A DNA stretch of 64,000 bases from Agriotes lineatus. Its lineage: Eukaryota; Arthropoda; Insecta; Coleoptera; Elateridae. Positions 9,785 through 19,656 of this stretch are shown piece after piece (the first letter of the stretch is position 1; every line of letters starts with the position of its first letter). Location of the stretch: NCBI GenBank assembly GCA_940337035.1, contig CALNHX010003528.1, positions 1 through 64,000 on the forward strand, given 5' to 3'. The position numbers were made by a program, and so were the translations under genes. The notes under the pieces were generated by a model. It saw only the letters and a program-made list of their open reading frames with translations, was not told where the DNA came from and searched no databases.

Positions 9785-9844
9785 CTACTTGTTCAGACAT
9801 GTTCAGACTTGTCCAGACATGTTCAGACTTGTCCAGACCTGTTA
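9785..9844. promoter_or_regulatory. Tandem p53-family-type decamers (RRRCWWGYYY), six in a row, four perfect
   Basis: Four contiguous decamers at 9795-9804, 9805-9814, 9815-9824 and 9825-9834 (AGACATGTTC and AGACTTGTCC alternating) each match RRRCWWGYYY at all ten positions with zero spacer. They form two full 20-bp sites. Imperfect decamers flank them at 9785-9794 and 9835-9844. A TATA box lies 50 bp downstream. The match is seen directly; that p53 binds here is inference from the known consensus. Confidence 0.65.
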
Positions 9845-9893
9845 TAGCTTACGCAAACACTTCCTGCAGCCGGTGAGGTAGGGGAAAATATTA

Positions 9894-9900
9894 TATATAA
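9894..9900 (+). promoter_or_regulatory. TATA box of the 9938 gene
   Basis: TATATAA 38-44 bp upstream of ATG 9938 and 50 bp downstream of the decamer array. Spacing allows a transcription start at about 9920-9930 with a very short leader. Confidence 0.55.
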
Positions 9901-9937
9901 GAATACTAATCATAGAAATATTAGTTTTACGATAACA

Positions 9938-10387
9938 ATGATGTCGAAAGCTTTTACCGAAGACTGCTTCTCAAATCATAGTTGGGGTTTTGACTCATGG
10001 GCTGACGATCCGTGGAGCCAGGAAGAGGAGGAGGAGGTTATACCCTGGAGTGAGACTGAAGAAAATACTCCTCCTCCACCTCCTCCAATGGGACAACCAC
10101 ACTCCTGGTCGTCTAACATAACAAAGGTGGAGGGCTGCAGCTGTATAAATTGTGCCAACATTCAGGGGTGGTTAAGCCCAACACAAAATTTTGAGGGGTG
10201 CACACCACTACAGCAACCCGAACTGGAACAGGTGTCACCATCACCACCACCCTCGTCACCACCTCCTTCGTTTCAAGCAACATATAGTTTTACACTTCCT
10301 GAACCAACACTGCCTTTAGATTTAAATCCCATAAAGATAGAAATTAGGTTAGGTAATAAACTTATACATGTAATTATTAAAGATTAA
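9938..10387 (+). CDS. Polinton accessory protein, acidic and proline-rich, unknown
   Basis: A 149-codon open frame. The N-terminal part is acidic with Trp and Ser (WADDPWSQEEEEEVIPW), then a poly-Pro run, a CSCINCANIQGW cysteine motif at about residues 68-80, a second Pro/Ser-rich stretch and a basic hydrophobic tail (IKIEIRLGNKLIHVIIKD). The acidic/Trp plus Pro-rich pattern resembles a transactivation or adaptor protein, but this is only composition. It has its own promoter-like region (decamer array and TATA) and a poly(A) signal just after the stop. It is the last plus-strand gene of the block. Confidence 0.55.
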   Translation: MMSKAFTEDCFSNHSWGFDSWADDPWSQEEEEEVIPWSETEENTPPPPPPMGQPHSWSSNITKVEGCSCINCANIQGWLSPTQNFEGCTPLQQPELEQVSPSPPPSSPPPSFQATYSFTLPEPTLPLDLNPIKIEIRLGNKLIHVIIKD

Positions 10388-10393
10388 AATAAA
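10388..10393 (+). terminator. Poly(A) signal AATAAA
   Basis: AATAAA immediately after the stop codon of the 9938-10387 gene. Confidence 0.6.
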
Positions 10394-10509
10394 AGACATT
10401 TTATTTTTCATATGTGTTTTATTTCATTAATATATACACCGTATTTATCTCATATGCAAAGCAAAACTTGACAAGGAGAGGGAGAATAAATGTACACTTA
10501 AATATATGC

Positions 10510-10515
10510 TTTATT
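10510..10515 (-). terminator. Poly(A) signal AATAAA (minus strand)
   Basis: The complement reads AATAAA about 15 bp beyond the stop codon of the minus-strand 10531-11256 gene. The two signals face each other across a 120-bp convergent spacer. Confidence 0.55.
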
Positions 10516-10530
10516 CAATTAATATACATA

Positions 10531-11256
10531 TTATTTATACATAAGCGAAACAGAACTTAACAATGTGTAAGTATCGATATAATCTTGAGGTGTTGTTGAA
10601 GGCCAGGGACCGGAACATGGACCGCTTCTCCAACCAACAGCTTCACCATTTTCAGCTTTTCTGATATTTTCCTGAAGCCATTTAAAAATATCTGTGTGGT
10701 GACGTACAACGCTAGGCTGAAATATATAAGTTATATGGTTAGTATTTAAATATTCGAACACGTCTTCTATAAACTTGCTGTGGGCATAATAAGCAGCCTC
10801 AAAGACAGCATCATGAAGAAAATATGGATATTGCTGTTGCTCGTCAGTTGCAAATTCGATTCGAGATCCAGATGATATTGTTTCAATAAGAAAATGCTGC
10901 TCGTAGGAAGTAATGTTCTGTAACGATAATTTTGAAAGGACTAAATTAAGATCTGTTTCAGTATTAATTTTCAACTCTCCTCTTCTTACTTCGTTAATAA
11001 TTTCCCTAATAACATTAAAGGCAGCTAACATAGTTTTTAAAATTTCATTTACGATAGCGGTTTCAACACTTTTAAAGTGCGTAGCCCAAATAAGAGTTTT
11101 GCTCGGTATAGCAATACCAATTTTGTGTAATATATACTTCAAAGTTTGCAAGTCGTTACGTCCAATAGCATTACGTAAATGGAAATTATAGATTTCTCTA
11201 TTTTTAACATACAGATCTTTGTTCAACCATAGTATATTTGAATTTGACGGTAACAT
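10531..11256 (-). CDS. Polinton-encoded protein with weak ankyrin-like repeats
   Basis: A 241-codon open frame. Segments such as FHLRNAIGRNDLQTLKYIL and HDAVFEAAYYAHSKFIEDVF have the helix-turn-helix spacing of degenerate ankyrin-type repeats, while the centre (residues about 75-130) is a long helical region. The C-terminus is Gly/Pro/Trp-rich. It lies just downstream of POLB on the same strand with a 35-bp gap, so co-transcription is possible. Ankyrin proteins in large DNA viruses often target host signalling, but that role here is a guess. Confidence 0.5.
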   Translation of the reverse strand: MLPSNSNILWLNKDLYVKNREIYNFHLRNAIGRNDLQTLKYILHKIGIAIPSKTLIWATHFKSVETAIVNEILKTMLAAFNVIREIINEVRRGELKINTETDLNLVLSKLSLQNITSYEQHFLIETISSGSRIEFATDEQQQYPYFLHDAVFEAAYYAHSKFIEDVFEYLNTNHITYIFQPSVVRHHTDIFKWLQENIRKAENGEAVGWRSGPCSGPWPSTTPQDYIDTYTLLSSVSLMYK

Positions 11257-11291
11257 TTTGCAGACTGAGATATCTTAGAGAGAGCTGGTGT

Positions 11292-14200
11292 TTATAATGT
11301 GGTTGGTGGGCAGTAACCCCAAGGCAAAGTGTCAGTATACATACAGTTTACTATTCTTTTATCATCATGTGGATCTAAAGCCTTTTTTCTTTGTTTTAAA
11401 GAAAATACGTTGTGGGTTTTTGATCTAATTGTTCTCTGATCGCAAAATACTGTTTCGTTATTAAACAGGCAGTCTTTGTAATCCTCAAATGTAATTCTAT
11501 TCAAAGCAGCTCTTTGAAATTTTAAATTCTCCATTCTCAGCATCCTCTAATGTTTTGAAAGCATACAATTTTGCACGTAGACCAACAAATTCGGTAACTA
11601 TTTTACCACTCATTTCGTCTTTCATTAGACCTATTACTTTTTTATTAACTTGTGGAAGGTTATATGGATTGTTCGGAGGATAATCGCTTGTATCAAATTT
11701 GTGAATATCTTCTCGTATAAAATCGTATATATTTGGAAGGGTAAAGTGATATATGAGACTATCAGTGTCTGTGTAAAGCAGTTTTGCTTGATTACCCATC
11801 TTCTGTTTAATATAATTATAATGAAAATCGTATATTAAAATTTTTGAAATATCTAGGATTGAAAATCCAACGAATATTGGCTTATTAAAAACTATTTCCA
11901 ACTGATTTAATTCTATAAGTACCAAGTCTTTATCTAAAATAGTACAGCTGTGAAAATTTGGTTTTGATATGTATGCACTGGCTCCGTATCTACCTTCCCA
12001 TTTAGAAATTAATTTTATTATTTTGTATTTTCTAAAATTTTCCATAGTTTTGCCAAATACAGCGTTATTCATAAGTTTATAAAAATCCTTTTCAAAATTA
12101 TTTTTGGCGGCTTGTCTTAATTTTGTATTTAAATCTATGTATGGTTTAAGCCAAGCTGATTGCTTAAATTTTAATATTCTGTGAATTTTTACAATTTTTA
12201 GCCCTAAACTTACAGCTTGCTGCAGATTGCGGTAATGTATTACGTAGTTTTCTTTTTTAAATAAAGTGGTTGTCAATTTTGATTGTTTGGATGTTGGTGG
12301 TGTATAATGGTCAGGACATAGAGGCAAATCTTTGTGAAGTTCAAATAAATGTTGAGGATATTCTAAATCGACTTCATAAATATAGCCTGTTTCAGAATCT
12401 TCCGGAGTATTTAAATGATCAATTTTAGGAATATCTAAATCATTTGCCCATTCAAACCCTCCATACGGTAGATATTCAGACATCCCGGCTCCGTACATGT
12501 TATTAATATCTAAATATAGGATATACGATTCAAGATCGGCTTCTACGAATTTTTCACCCATATATCGATTATTAGCTTTAGCGTATCGATTCGAACACTG
12601 TGCTAACCCTCCTCTAATACCCCTCTCTATGAACAACAGTTGATCTACATCTGTCGGCAGCTCAAGTTTAACTTTAGTAGTTTTTAACATTGCCTGAAAT
12701 GCCAATCCTGGTGCTGTGTAAAAATGTAGAGCATCTAATCCATACGTTTTCATACAATTTTCTCTAAAATTTTCAAACACATCAGCTAAGAGTAGAACAT
12801 CAACTGTAAGGTACATATCAGCATACTGACCTAGAGTTTGCATATTAAATGTGTTCCAAACACGCAGTGCATGTTCATAATTTTCATCTGAAATGGCTGT
12901 TCCATGCAGCTGACTAAAAAATTGTGTTTTTTCAGGAAGACTTTTATCATTCAACTTTTCAAAATTGTCTAGGTAGTCGTATGGAAAGATACCCTTACGT
13001 AGTAGTAATTCAAATTCTTCTTCGCTCTTGCAAAATTTACGTGTAATGATTTTTAAATTGTTCGGTAAATTTAATGACAATTGTTCTAAACTACTAGGCA
13101 TAAATCGAAACGAGTCTAAAAATCTGAAATCAATATTTGTACCATCCACATGCTTTGTAAATGATATAAATTTTTCCTTATTTATAGGCAACTATTTAAT
13201 ATCTCCCATAATCAGTTTTGCCAATGGTTTTATAATAAAATGAGAGTCATAACCACTGAGATTATGAAAGAGAACGGGAATATAATGTGCATCTTTATAG
13301 TTAAGATTACAGTGTTGATGAGCACTACCTCTATACTCACCTGTCTGATGATTGTGATCACGTACACGCACGTCTTTATCGGTGAAAGGTTGTTTACAAA
13401 TGTAACAGCATACCGATTTTTGAAATGAATCGTTTTCCTGCTGGCTAATATCCATAGGCTGTATATTTGACAGTATATTATTTACTTGATACGCTATAGA
13501 TTGTAATTCTTTTACAAACCATTCCATACAGTCGGCACCACGATATATATTAAATCGAGATAAACTATCGTCATATGAACATTTTAAATAATAGGCAATA
13601 CTAAATGGAACATGTTTTTGATAAACCCCCGCATTTTCGGAAACAACATTCTTTTCTTTCTCTAAAACACACTCTACGTCCGCGTATATTGAAAATGGTA
13701 CTTTTTCCTGGTATTTATAGTCTTTAAATTCTATTGTTGTACCTTCTTCGGGCATTTTAATTTTAGTTTCATTTACACCATTACAATTTCTAATATGTCT
13801 TAAATATGATTCTTTAGTTACGAAATGATTTAAACACGTATCACATAATAAAGTTTGAGCGTGTCTCTTATGCAGTTGAGTTGTTACCAATCTCGATAAG
13901 TTTCTTATCCAACAGAAATGGAACTGTCCCTCATCGTTGGATATCATTAGTAAATGTATAGCATCTTTATTAATTTGAGTATTTTTACTAATATATATGG
14001 GCAATACTGAATTTTTACCAAATTTGTTTTTTCTTTCTAGCGTATATACATTTATGCGTAAATCATTCATTGTTTCAAATTTTGATATATCTTTTAATTT
14101 CATTAGAAATTCTAGCCCCGAGTACTTTAAAACTTTACTGAAATGTGGATATGAAGATGTTCTATCAGAACTCCCATTTGCAGGACGTAATGCTGACACT

Positions 14201-15009
14201 ACCGATCACAAAAAACAATATTCATCATCATTTTTTACGTTAATCACGGCCTTTTTATTTTTAATATCTTTAGGTAACTCAATATATTTACCTACTGTTA
14301 ACGGCGTGTAATGATTTAAATTTACTTTTAAATGTAATATCTCGAGCAAACTCCAACCTGAATCACGTTCTTGAAAATCTTCTAATTTCGTCAACAACTT
14401 ATTCTCAACATTAGTCTCATACCACTCTTTTAAATTGGTGCCAGAATCAATTTTTTCATTTTTAGTACCAAACGTTTTTAAATCTATCTCGCCACTACTA
14501 GGCTTTATAAAATATGCACTAAATATTACATTAGCTTTAAGCATTAGGTTATTTTTAGTAATTTGTTTTACTTTTATTGAGAAACTTCTGTATGCTTTTG
14601 CAAGAAATTCTTGTGGTTCCTTATAACCTACATTTACAATCATACCTGTTCTTATTCTACTGTTAAAACAAGATTCTACATCTTCCCATATCAACTTATT
14701 CTTTTGTTGTTGTTGTTGTTGACCACTCCCTACACCCGCTCCCTTCTTTGCTAATTTTGTTTTTAAATTTCGCAATAATTGCCGTTGCCCCCCCCAGGCT
14801 AGAGGCAAACTTAAATTTGCCTCTAGCCTGAATGGATTTTCATTTTTAAAACTATGTTTACGTATAAATCTACTAACAATTAAAATGGTTTTATTTACAT
14901 GTTTAATCAATGTCTCAGCTTCATCACTATATTTTACAATCGCTATCGCGTCTCTGATGGTTTTTATTGAGTTCGAACTTAATTCGGTAACGCTGTCTGT
15001 CGCAGACAT
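11292..15009 (-). pseudogene. POLB: Polinton protein-primed family B DNA polymerase, two nonsense codons and one frameshift
   Basis: Replicates the element by protein priming. From ATG 15009, about 1240 codons in one frame apart from the defects. The N-terminal 267-codon part is the conserved Polinton pre-polymerase region with a poly-Gln run. Then come a zinc finger-like CDTC...HIRNC, exonuclease motifs YADVECVLE and LFHNLSGYDSHF, and a CxxC/HNH-like cluster (CCYICKQPF, RDHNHQTGEYRG). Polymerase motif A is LYLDINNMYGAGMSEYLP, motif B NNAVFGKTMEN, motif C LLYTDTDSLIY, and GLRAKLYAF also matches. TGA at 14206-14208 sits where a Trp codon is expected, TAG at 13192-13194 is in frame, and a frame change near 11500-11530 precedes the C-terminal FEDYKDCLF...DDKRIV tail. 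Confidence 0.95.
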
Positions 15010-15063
15010 GTTCGCGCGCGTGTGTCGTTGTAATACTAACTCTTGCAGACAGCCGAGCCGCTC

Positions 15064-15071
15064 TATTTATT
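15064..15071 (-). promoter_or_regulatory. TATA-like box of POLB
   Basis: AATAAATA on the minus strand 55 bp upstream of ATG 15009, followed by a GC-rich region. A weak match; called mainly from position. Confidence 0.3.
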
Positions 15072-15078
15072 CATCGTC

Positions 15079-15560
15079 GCAGCTGATAATGGAGGCCTGC
15101 GTCAGCAAAAAATTCAGACAAAGGCAGCATTCAATTTAGCAGTCGTGCAGATTTTTCCTCAAACAATGGGTTCCTTTGTTCAATTTTTAACAGCTTTGCA
15201 AACATGTCTGGACATGTCTGAAGCTTCACATCCTGTTTATCTGATAATGGAGGTCAGCAAAAAATCCCCCAGACAACAATGGCTTCATTGTCCAATTATC
15301 GTGCAGATTTCTCAAACAATGGCTTTCATTGTTCAATTTTTAACAGCTTTGCACATTTTAATCTCCAGACAACAATGACTTTATTGTCCAATTTCGTGCT
15401 GATCTTAAAACAATGGATGTCATTGTTCTATTTACCAGCTTTGCACATTTTAATCTCCAGACAACAATACCTTCATTGTTCTCGAATTTCGTGCTGATTT
15501 TAAAACAATGGATGCCATTGTTCAACAACATCCTGCAAGAATAGACATGTCTGTCAGACG
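15079..15560. repeat. Degenerate repeats with paired inverted AACAATG motifs, upstream of POLB
   Basis: Imperfect direct repeats (CTGATAATGGAGG at 15079 and 15240; a unit of about 92 bp from about 15361) carry seven inverted pairs of AACAATG and CATTGTT separated by 4-5 bp. The pairs begin at 15162, 15275, 15315, 15371, 15409, 15463 and 15504. Each pair can form a short hairpin and also matches a doubled SOX-type site. No protein frame crosses the repeats. They may be part of a Polinton terminal region. Confidence 0.7.
15200..15219. promoter_or_regulatory. Perfect p53-family-type full site (two decamers, zero spacer)
   Basis: AAACATGTCT and GGACATGTCT, back to back, match RRRCWWGYYY twice with no mismatch. 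It lies about 190 bp upstream of the POLB start codon. Single decamers AGACATGTCT occur again at 15543-15552 and 15644-15653. Confidence 0.6.
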
Positions 15561-15710
15561 ATGACTCACATCCGGTCGAGCCTGAGAAAATTTTGATAAG
15601 CGTAACAATAGCTTCTGATTTACTGATAACATCCTGCAAGAATAGACATGTCTGCATCCCAGACGCTCGAGCGTGGGAAAATTTCAAAAACTACACTTTT
15701 AACCCAAAAA

Positions 15711-15900
15711 ATTCCCGGAAGTGGCCGAGGTCAATGACCCCGACTAGGCCACGCCCACCGGCTAGGCCTGTGACCTTGACCTCGGCCAAAAAATTCCCGG
15801 AAGCGGCCGAGGTCAATGACCCCTACTAGGCCACGCCCACCGGCTAGGCCTGTGACCTTGACCTCGGCTAGGCCCGCGACCTTGAAAAAAGTTCAAGGTC
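15711..15900. repeat. 82-bp tandem repeat, two copies and a partial, with TGACCTTGA motifs and a hairpin
   Basis: A GC-rich 82-bp unit starts at 15711 and again at 15793. Each copy contains GAGGTCAATGACC and TGACCTTGA (15771-15779 and 15853-15861). A third partial piece ends in an inverted repeat (GACCTTGAA at 15878-15886 against TTCAAGGTC at 15892-15900). TGACCTTGA is the complement of TCAAGGTCA, the monomer site of FTZ-F1/ERR-type nuclear receptors. This is the last sequence that looks unlike the AT-rich flank, so it may be the Polinton terminus. Confidence 0.8.
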
Positions 15901-18574
15901 AAATGTGAGCCAGAACGCCTCTAGGTACTCTACTCAGGCGCAATCGTATAAAGAATCAGCTTCTACGCCCATATGTAAAAAAGGTGACAGACAATACAAA
16001 TTTGCTAATTATTGTTGTGTTATCAAAGTTTCTTCAGTTACTAGGCCTTGCTTCATTAACAATGTAGAATCAAGTTTACAACAGCAAAGTTTAGTGTGTA
16101 AACGGCACTTTTAATACGTGTAAGATACAGATACAGATACTGAGTCGCACTGTCACGTTTAGATGCTGAACCTAGAGTAGTGTATAAATATAGAATTTGT
16201 ATTTTAATAACTCGATACAGTCTTAACTGTAAGTGTGGTTACTTCTTTGTTCGTTGACGTAGGCTACAAATGTCTTAAAGGGGAAGTTTGGCCTAACATT
16301 CCTACTTACAAAGATCATCCTACCCTAAATCATCAACACGAGTCCAGTTACGAAATTTCCATTTCTTCGGTACCTACCAAATTTACTAATTTGGTCCTTC
16401 CAGTCAACATAACCTATCTCTCTTTGAGTCACTTACTTACTTGATATTTCTCGGATAGTAATTGTGTATAAGCAAGCTGGAGTTTCTGTTTGGCTGTGAT
16501 TTTAGACATTTTCTCATATATTTCTTGTTCGAAAGAGCATTTTGTGTAAAAAAGCAGTACTACTAGTTAATAATTTATAACCACATTAGCCATCATATAA
16601 ATTACCAATCGACAAACTTTCCTCTTAATCATTAACGTTGCTGGAAGTAGGAATTTTTGTGATTATATTTTTTCCGCACGTGGAACATTTTGCAGCATGG
16701 GTATTAAAACCGAAGCTTATATTTAAGAAGGGGTGAAACTATCTTATTTAATAGAAGGTATAGCCTGATATAGGGAAAATGAGAAACACTCAAGGAACAC
16801 GGATAGAAGGAAAGGAATTTACGGATGATCCAATTACCGTTCGGATATCAGTGTAATAGAATGAAAACAAAACAACCATTGTGGTTAAAACATTAAGTTA
16901 TTCACTTTCCTCCATACACAAGCAGGCGTTAATATAAATGTGTATAAATTAAAAAATAAGCCAATTTTGAAAAACTACAAATACAGGGTATTGTATATTT
17001 AACTATTTAAAAAAAGTACAAGATTCTACCGCAACAAGTGGCGAGGCAGCCGAAAAATGCGTAGCATTAATCACAGCCAAACAGAAACTCCAGCTTGCTT
17101 ATACACAATTACTATCCGAGAAAGATCAAAGGGGGTTCCCCAAGGAGCTGGAGCCTACTTAATTATAGTTATTATGAGCCCCCTCGGTAACGAAGTTTCG
17201 CTCGCGAAAAGGAAAATTAAGTGCAAGATTCTTATTATGTTATTACCGACGTCTGACGCAGGCTGCGCTGAGAATGAATTGCGAAAACAATTTCCCATTT
17301 GGCATAATACACTCCTCCCGAAAGTTGACGAACGCGGAAGCCGAGTTTCATTTAGCTCGACATGGGATGATATCAAGAATCCCTTCCATTTGCGTCATCT
17401 GCGGAATTTGTCTACGATTCCACATTAACCTAGCCAGCGTTTACATGCCGGGTTCAAATCGATGGCAGCCCAAAATAGGTTCGAGATTAATGCGTCAGCC
17501 CGAACTTCACGAAATTGCTTTTAATTGGCCCTTAACGAATAAATGAAATTAAAAGCTCTAGCGACGAACAAATAACCGGCGCTACTCGGGCTGCAAGAAG
17601 GCGCTGTTTAATTGTACAGAAAACTTTACTTTGATTTATTTAGATTTTTGAAATACTTGTAATGGAATTCGAAAACTACTGTATACATTTCCAAGAATTA
17701 AAGTCAATTAGCAGAAGATATATCGCTTCTTTTAGATTACTTCTGAACATTCCAGCATTTCTACAACTATCAAAACAAATTGTAGGGTCGACCAATTTTT
17801 CTACCTATTTCAAAATTAAATAATTGCTAAGACAAAAAAAAATCAAGATCGGCAAAACTGGCCATAGTATTGTGGTGCACAGAGCAAGTAGAAACTAGCT
17901 TACAATTGGTTCAGACGATAAACGATTATTGAAACACAATAAAAGTTCGTATTAGAGTTTAAGTCGTCAAGGGGTGCGAAGAATATCCACGAAGAATTCT
18001 AGAAACCACCTGAAAGTGAAAACCAATAGATATATACCCATCAAAGTAGGTATCTGAAATGTCAAAAGCAAGTGCATGTTTGAAAGGATTACCAGCTCTG
18101 TAAGAGAAATGCTAAGATCAAGTATAAAGAGCATAAATGTTGCAATGAATGGAAGTATTATTTAATATTAATTTATGTTTTTGTACCTACTCAAGAATTA
18201 CATGTATGAATATTAGGTAGAAAGTTAATTGAACAGTCAAGTATTCCGCCATTTAGTTTAATCGTTAAATACCTTTTTCAGTTGCCTAGCTCAGTAGAAG
18301 TTGACTAACTCAAATCGGGGTTGGGTGATGCCACTTGGGTAAAACTATAATTTTATTAAATTGCCATTACATTCAATGCGAACTTAGTTAAATGATATTC
18401 TTACATTATTTTTAGTAAAACTGTATTTACGCTTTGAAACAACTTCACTTGCACTTAATACGGAATAAAGCAACCAATTCCAATCTTTTCAATCGGACAA
18501 TCTTATCTCTCTGTATCTATTGATTTGACGTGTGCTCATTTCAAGTACTTGTGTGTTCTTTCACCACATCAACG
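15901..18574. other. No gene recognised; AT-rich with a less AT-rich island at about 17.1-17.6 kb
   Basis: No domain, tRNA or named repeat is seen apart from the inverted repeat listed separately. The stretch 17140-17600 has balanced base composition, several TAATTG/TTAATTGG-type motifs and no long coding frame. It could be conserved non-coding DNA or an old element. Confidence 0.4.
16441..17129. repeat. 61-bp inverted repeat with coding-like sequence
   Basis: The segment 16441-16501 is the reverse complement of 17069-17129; the inner 55 bp match exactly and one mismatch lies just outside. Both copies can be read as ITAKQKLQLAYTQLLSEK. In the left (minus-strand) copy an ATG precedes this (MSK...) and GTAAGT follows soon after, like an exon with a donor site. 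The spacing is 567 bp. An inverted duplicated exon of a host or transposon gene is possible; the source gene is not recognised. Confidence 0.65.
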
Positions 18575-18850
18575 ATGTCCTCTTTCTCAGGCCCTACTTC
18601 CAATTCCACCGCGGAAATAGGTAGTCTGGAAACCAAGAACTAAAGCGAACTCTTGCAGACCCTAGCTGGCTGCAACAGCACCGCCTTCAGCTGCACGGAT
18701 TTACGTCGTATAGTTACTTCTACTGATTCAGGTACCAGCGAACGCGGTACTCAGTCCACATATTTAGCCAGCGACACCATATATTCGCAGTCGAGCTCGA
18801 CCAATAGCCCCACCTTCATTACTTATCTATTAATTTATATCCGTCGATAG
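18575..18850 (+). pseudogene. Ser/Thr-rich small frame upstream of LINE-A, unrecognised
   Basis: ATG 18575 (MSSFSGPTSNSTAEIG) opens a frame of about 92 codons interrupted by TAA at 18641-18643. It is rich in Ser and Thr and has no domain I know. It lies 0.8 kb upstream of LINE-A ORF1 and could belong to the 5' region of that LINE or be a separate remnant. Low confidence that it was ever a gene. Confidence 0.25.
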
Positions 18851-19656
18851 AACCTTCACAATCTTTAAATCAATTAAACACAATTTAACTTGATTACTGG
18901 GTTTTACTATGTCAAACATATGAAAAGCCAGCGTCAACGCATACATTTTCTTGTTGCAGATATTATCTTCTTAGTATTATTGTAATTCTCCTTATTACCT
19001 AGTAATTGACATTTTATTTGTTTTACATTTACTTAATACTAGATTTCAGTTTAATTTTTGCACATGTCAACAAATTTGACACTTGCTTACTTTCAACACA
19101 TTGTAACGATTATTTTCAGTTCACGCTTTTAATGTTGCTTTCAGGTACCTTCTGTCTTACTTCTTATTTACAATTACACATTATTTATGTGATTCAGTGC
19201 AAATATTCCTTCACCTGTACTCGCATGCATGTAATTGTCGTTATGCATTATGTGACTAATCTTACCCTTTTTAAACAACTTGTAATTCAGTATAAATGTT
19301 ATCATGTATTAACATTATTTAGTATTACTTTTAAGGTCATTTCCTAGTAATTACGTTTACATATCCATCCTTGTCAAATGTGATACCGTCTTGTGTACTA
19401 ATCTAAAAGCAATTATTAACATTTATTTCCAATTACTAGTGCTTCGAATGAAAACCTGCTCCCAAGTTATTGTCAAGTCAAGTCAATCCTGTTCATCTAA
19501 ATCCATTTAACTTGTATATTAACATATTATGTATCATGTTATAACAAGAACTTCTATTTGCTCCAGTATAAACATTTTAACAATTAAACTATAACCAATT
19601 CTGTTAGTTTTCCGGCAATTGGTGCTATTCTAATATATTATTTTCGTGCTCGGCTT

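Larger units (their letters stand above)
1961..15900. mobile_element. Maverick/Polinton (polintovirus-like) element, decayed
   Basis: The gene set is diagnostic of Maverick/Polintons: retroviral-type integrase, FtsK/HerA-type ATPase, adenain-like protease, minor and major jelly-roll capsid proteins and protein-primed family B DNA polymerase, with several conserved accessory frames. The layout is INT and two frames on minus, ATPase on minus, a plus-strand morphogenesis block (PLA2-like, PRO, unknown, mCP, small frame, MCP, unknowns), then one unknown and POLB on minus. The left end is lost in a hAT-like sequence. Terminal inverted repeats and a 6-bp target duplication were not found, so the right limit is set only by the end of the repeat-rich tail. 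About half of the genes carry frameshifts or stops, so the copy is dead as an autonomous element. Confidence 0.93.

Noticed and set aside
13192..14208. Stop codon recoding in POLB
   Set aside because: Both TGA and TAG occur in POLB, a frameshift is also present, and other genes of the element are broken; ordinary decay is simpler.
1741..15900. Polinton terminal inverted repeats
   Set aside because: I compared the GC-rich left border (1741-1960) with the right tail (15700-16000) and found no inverted match; the left end is probably replaced by the hAT-like sequence.
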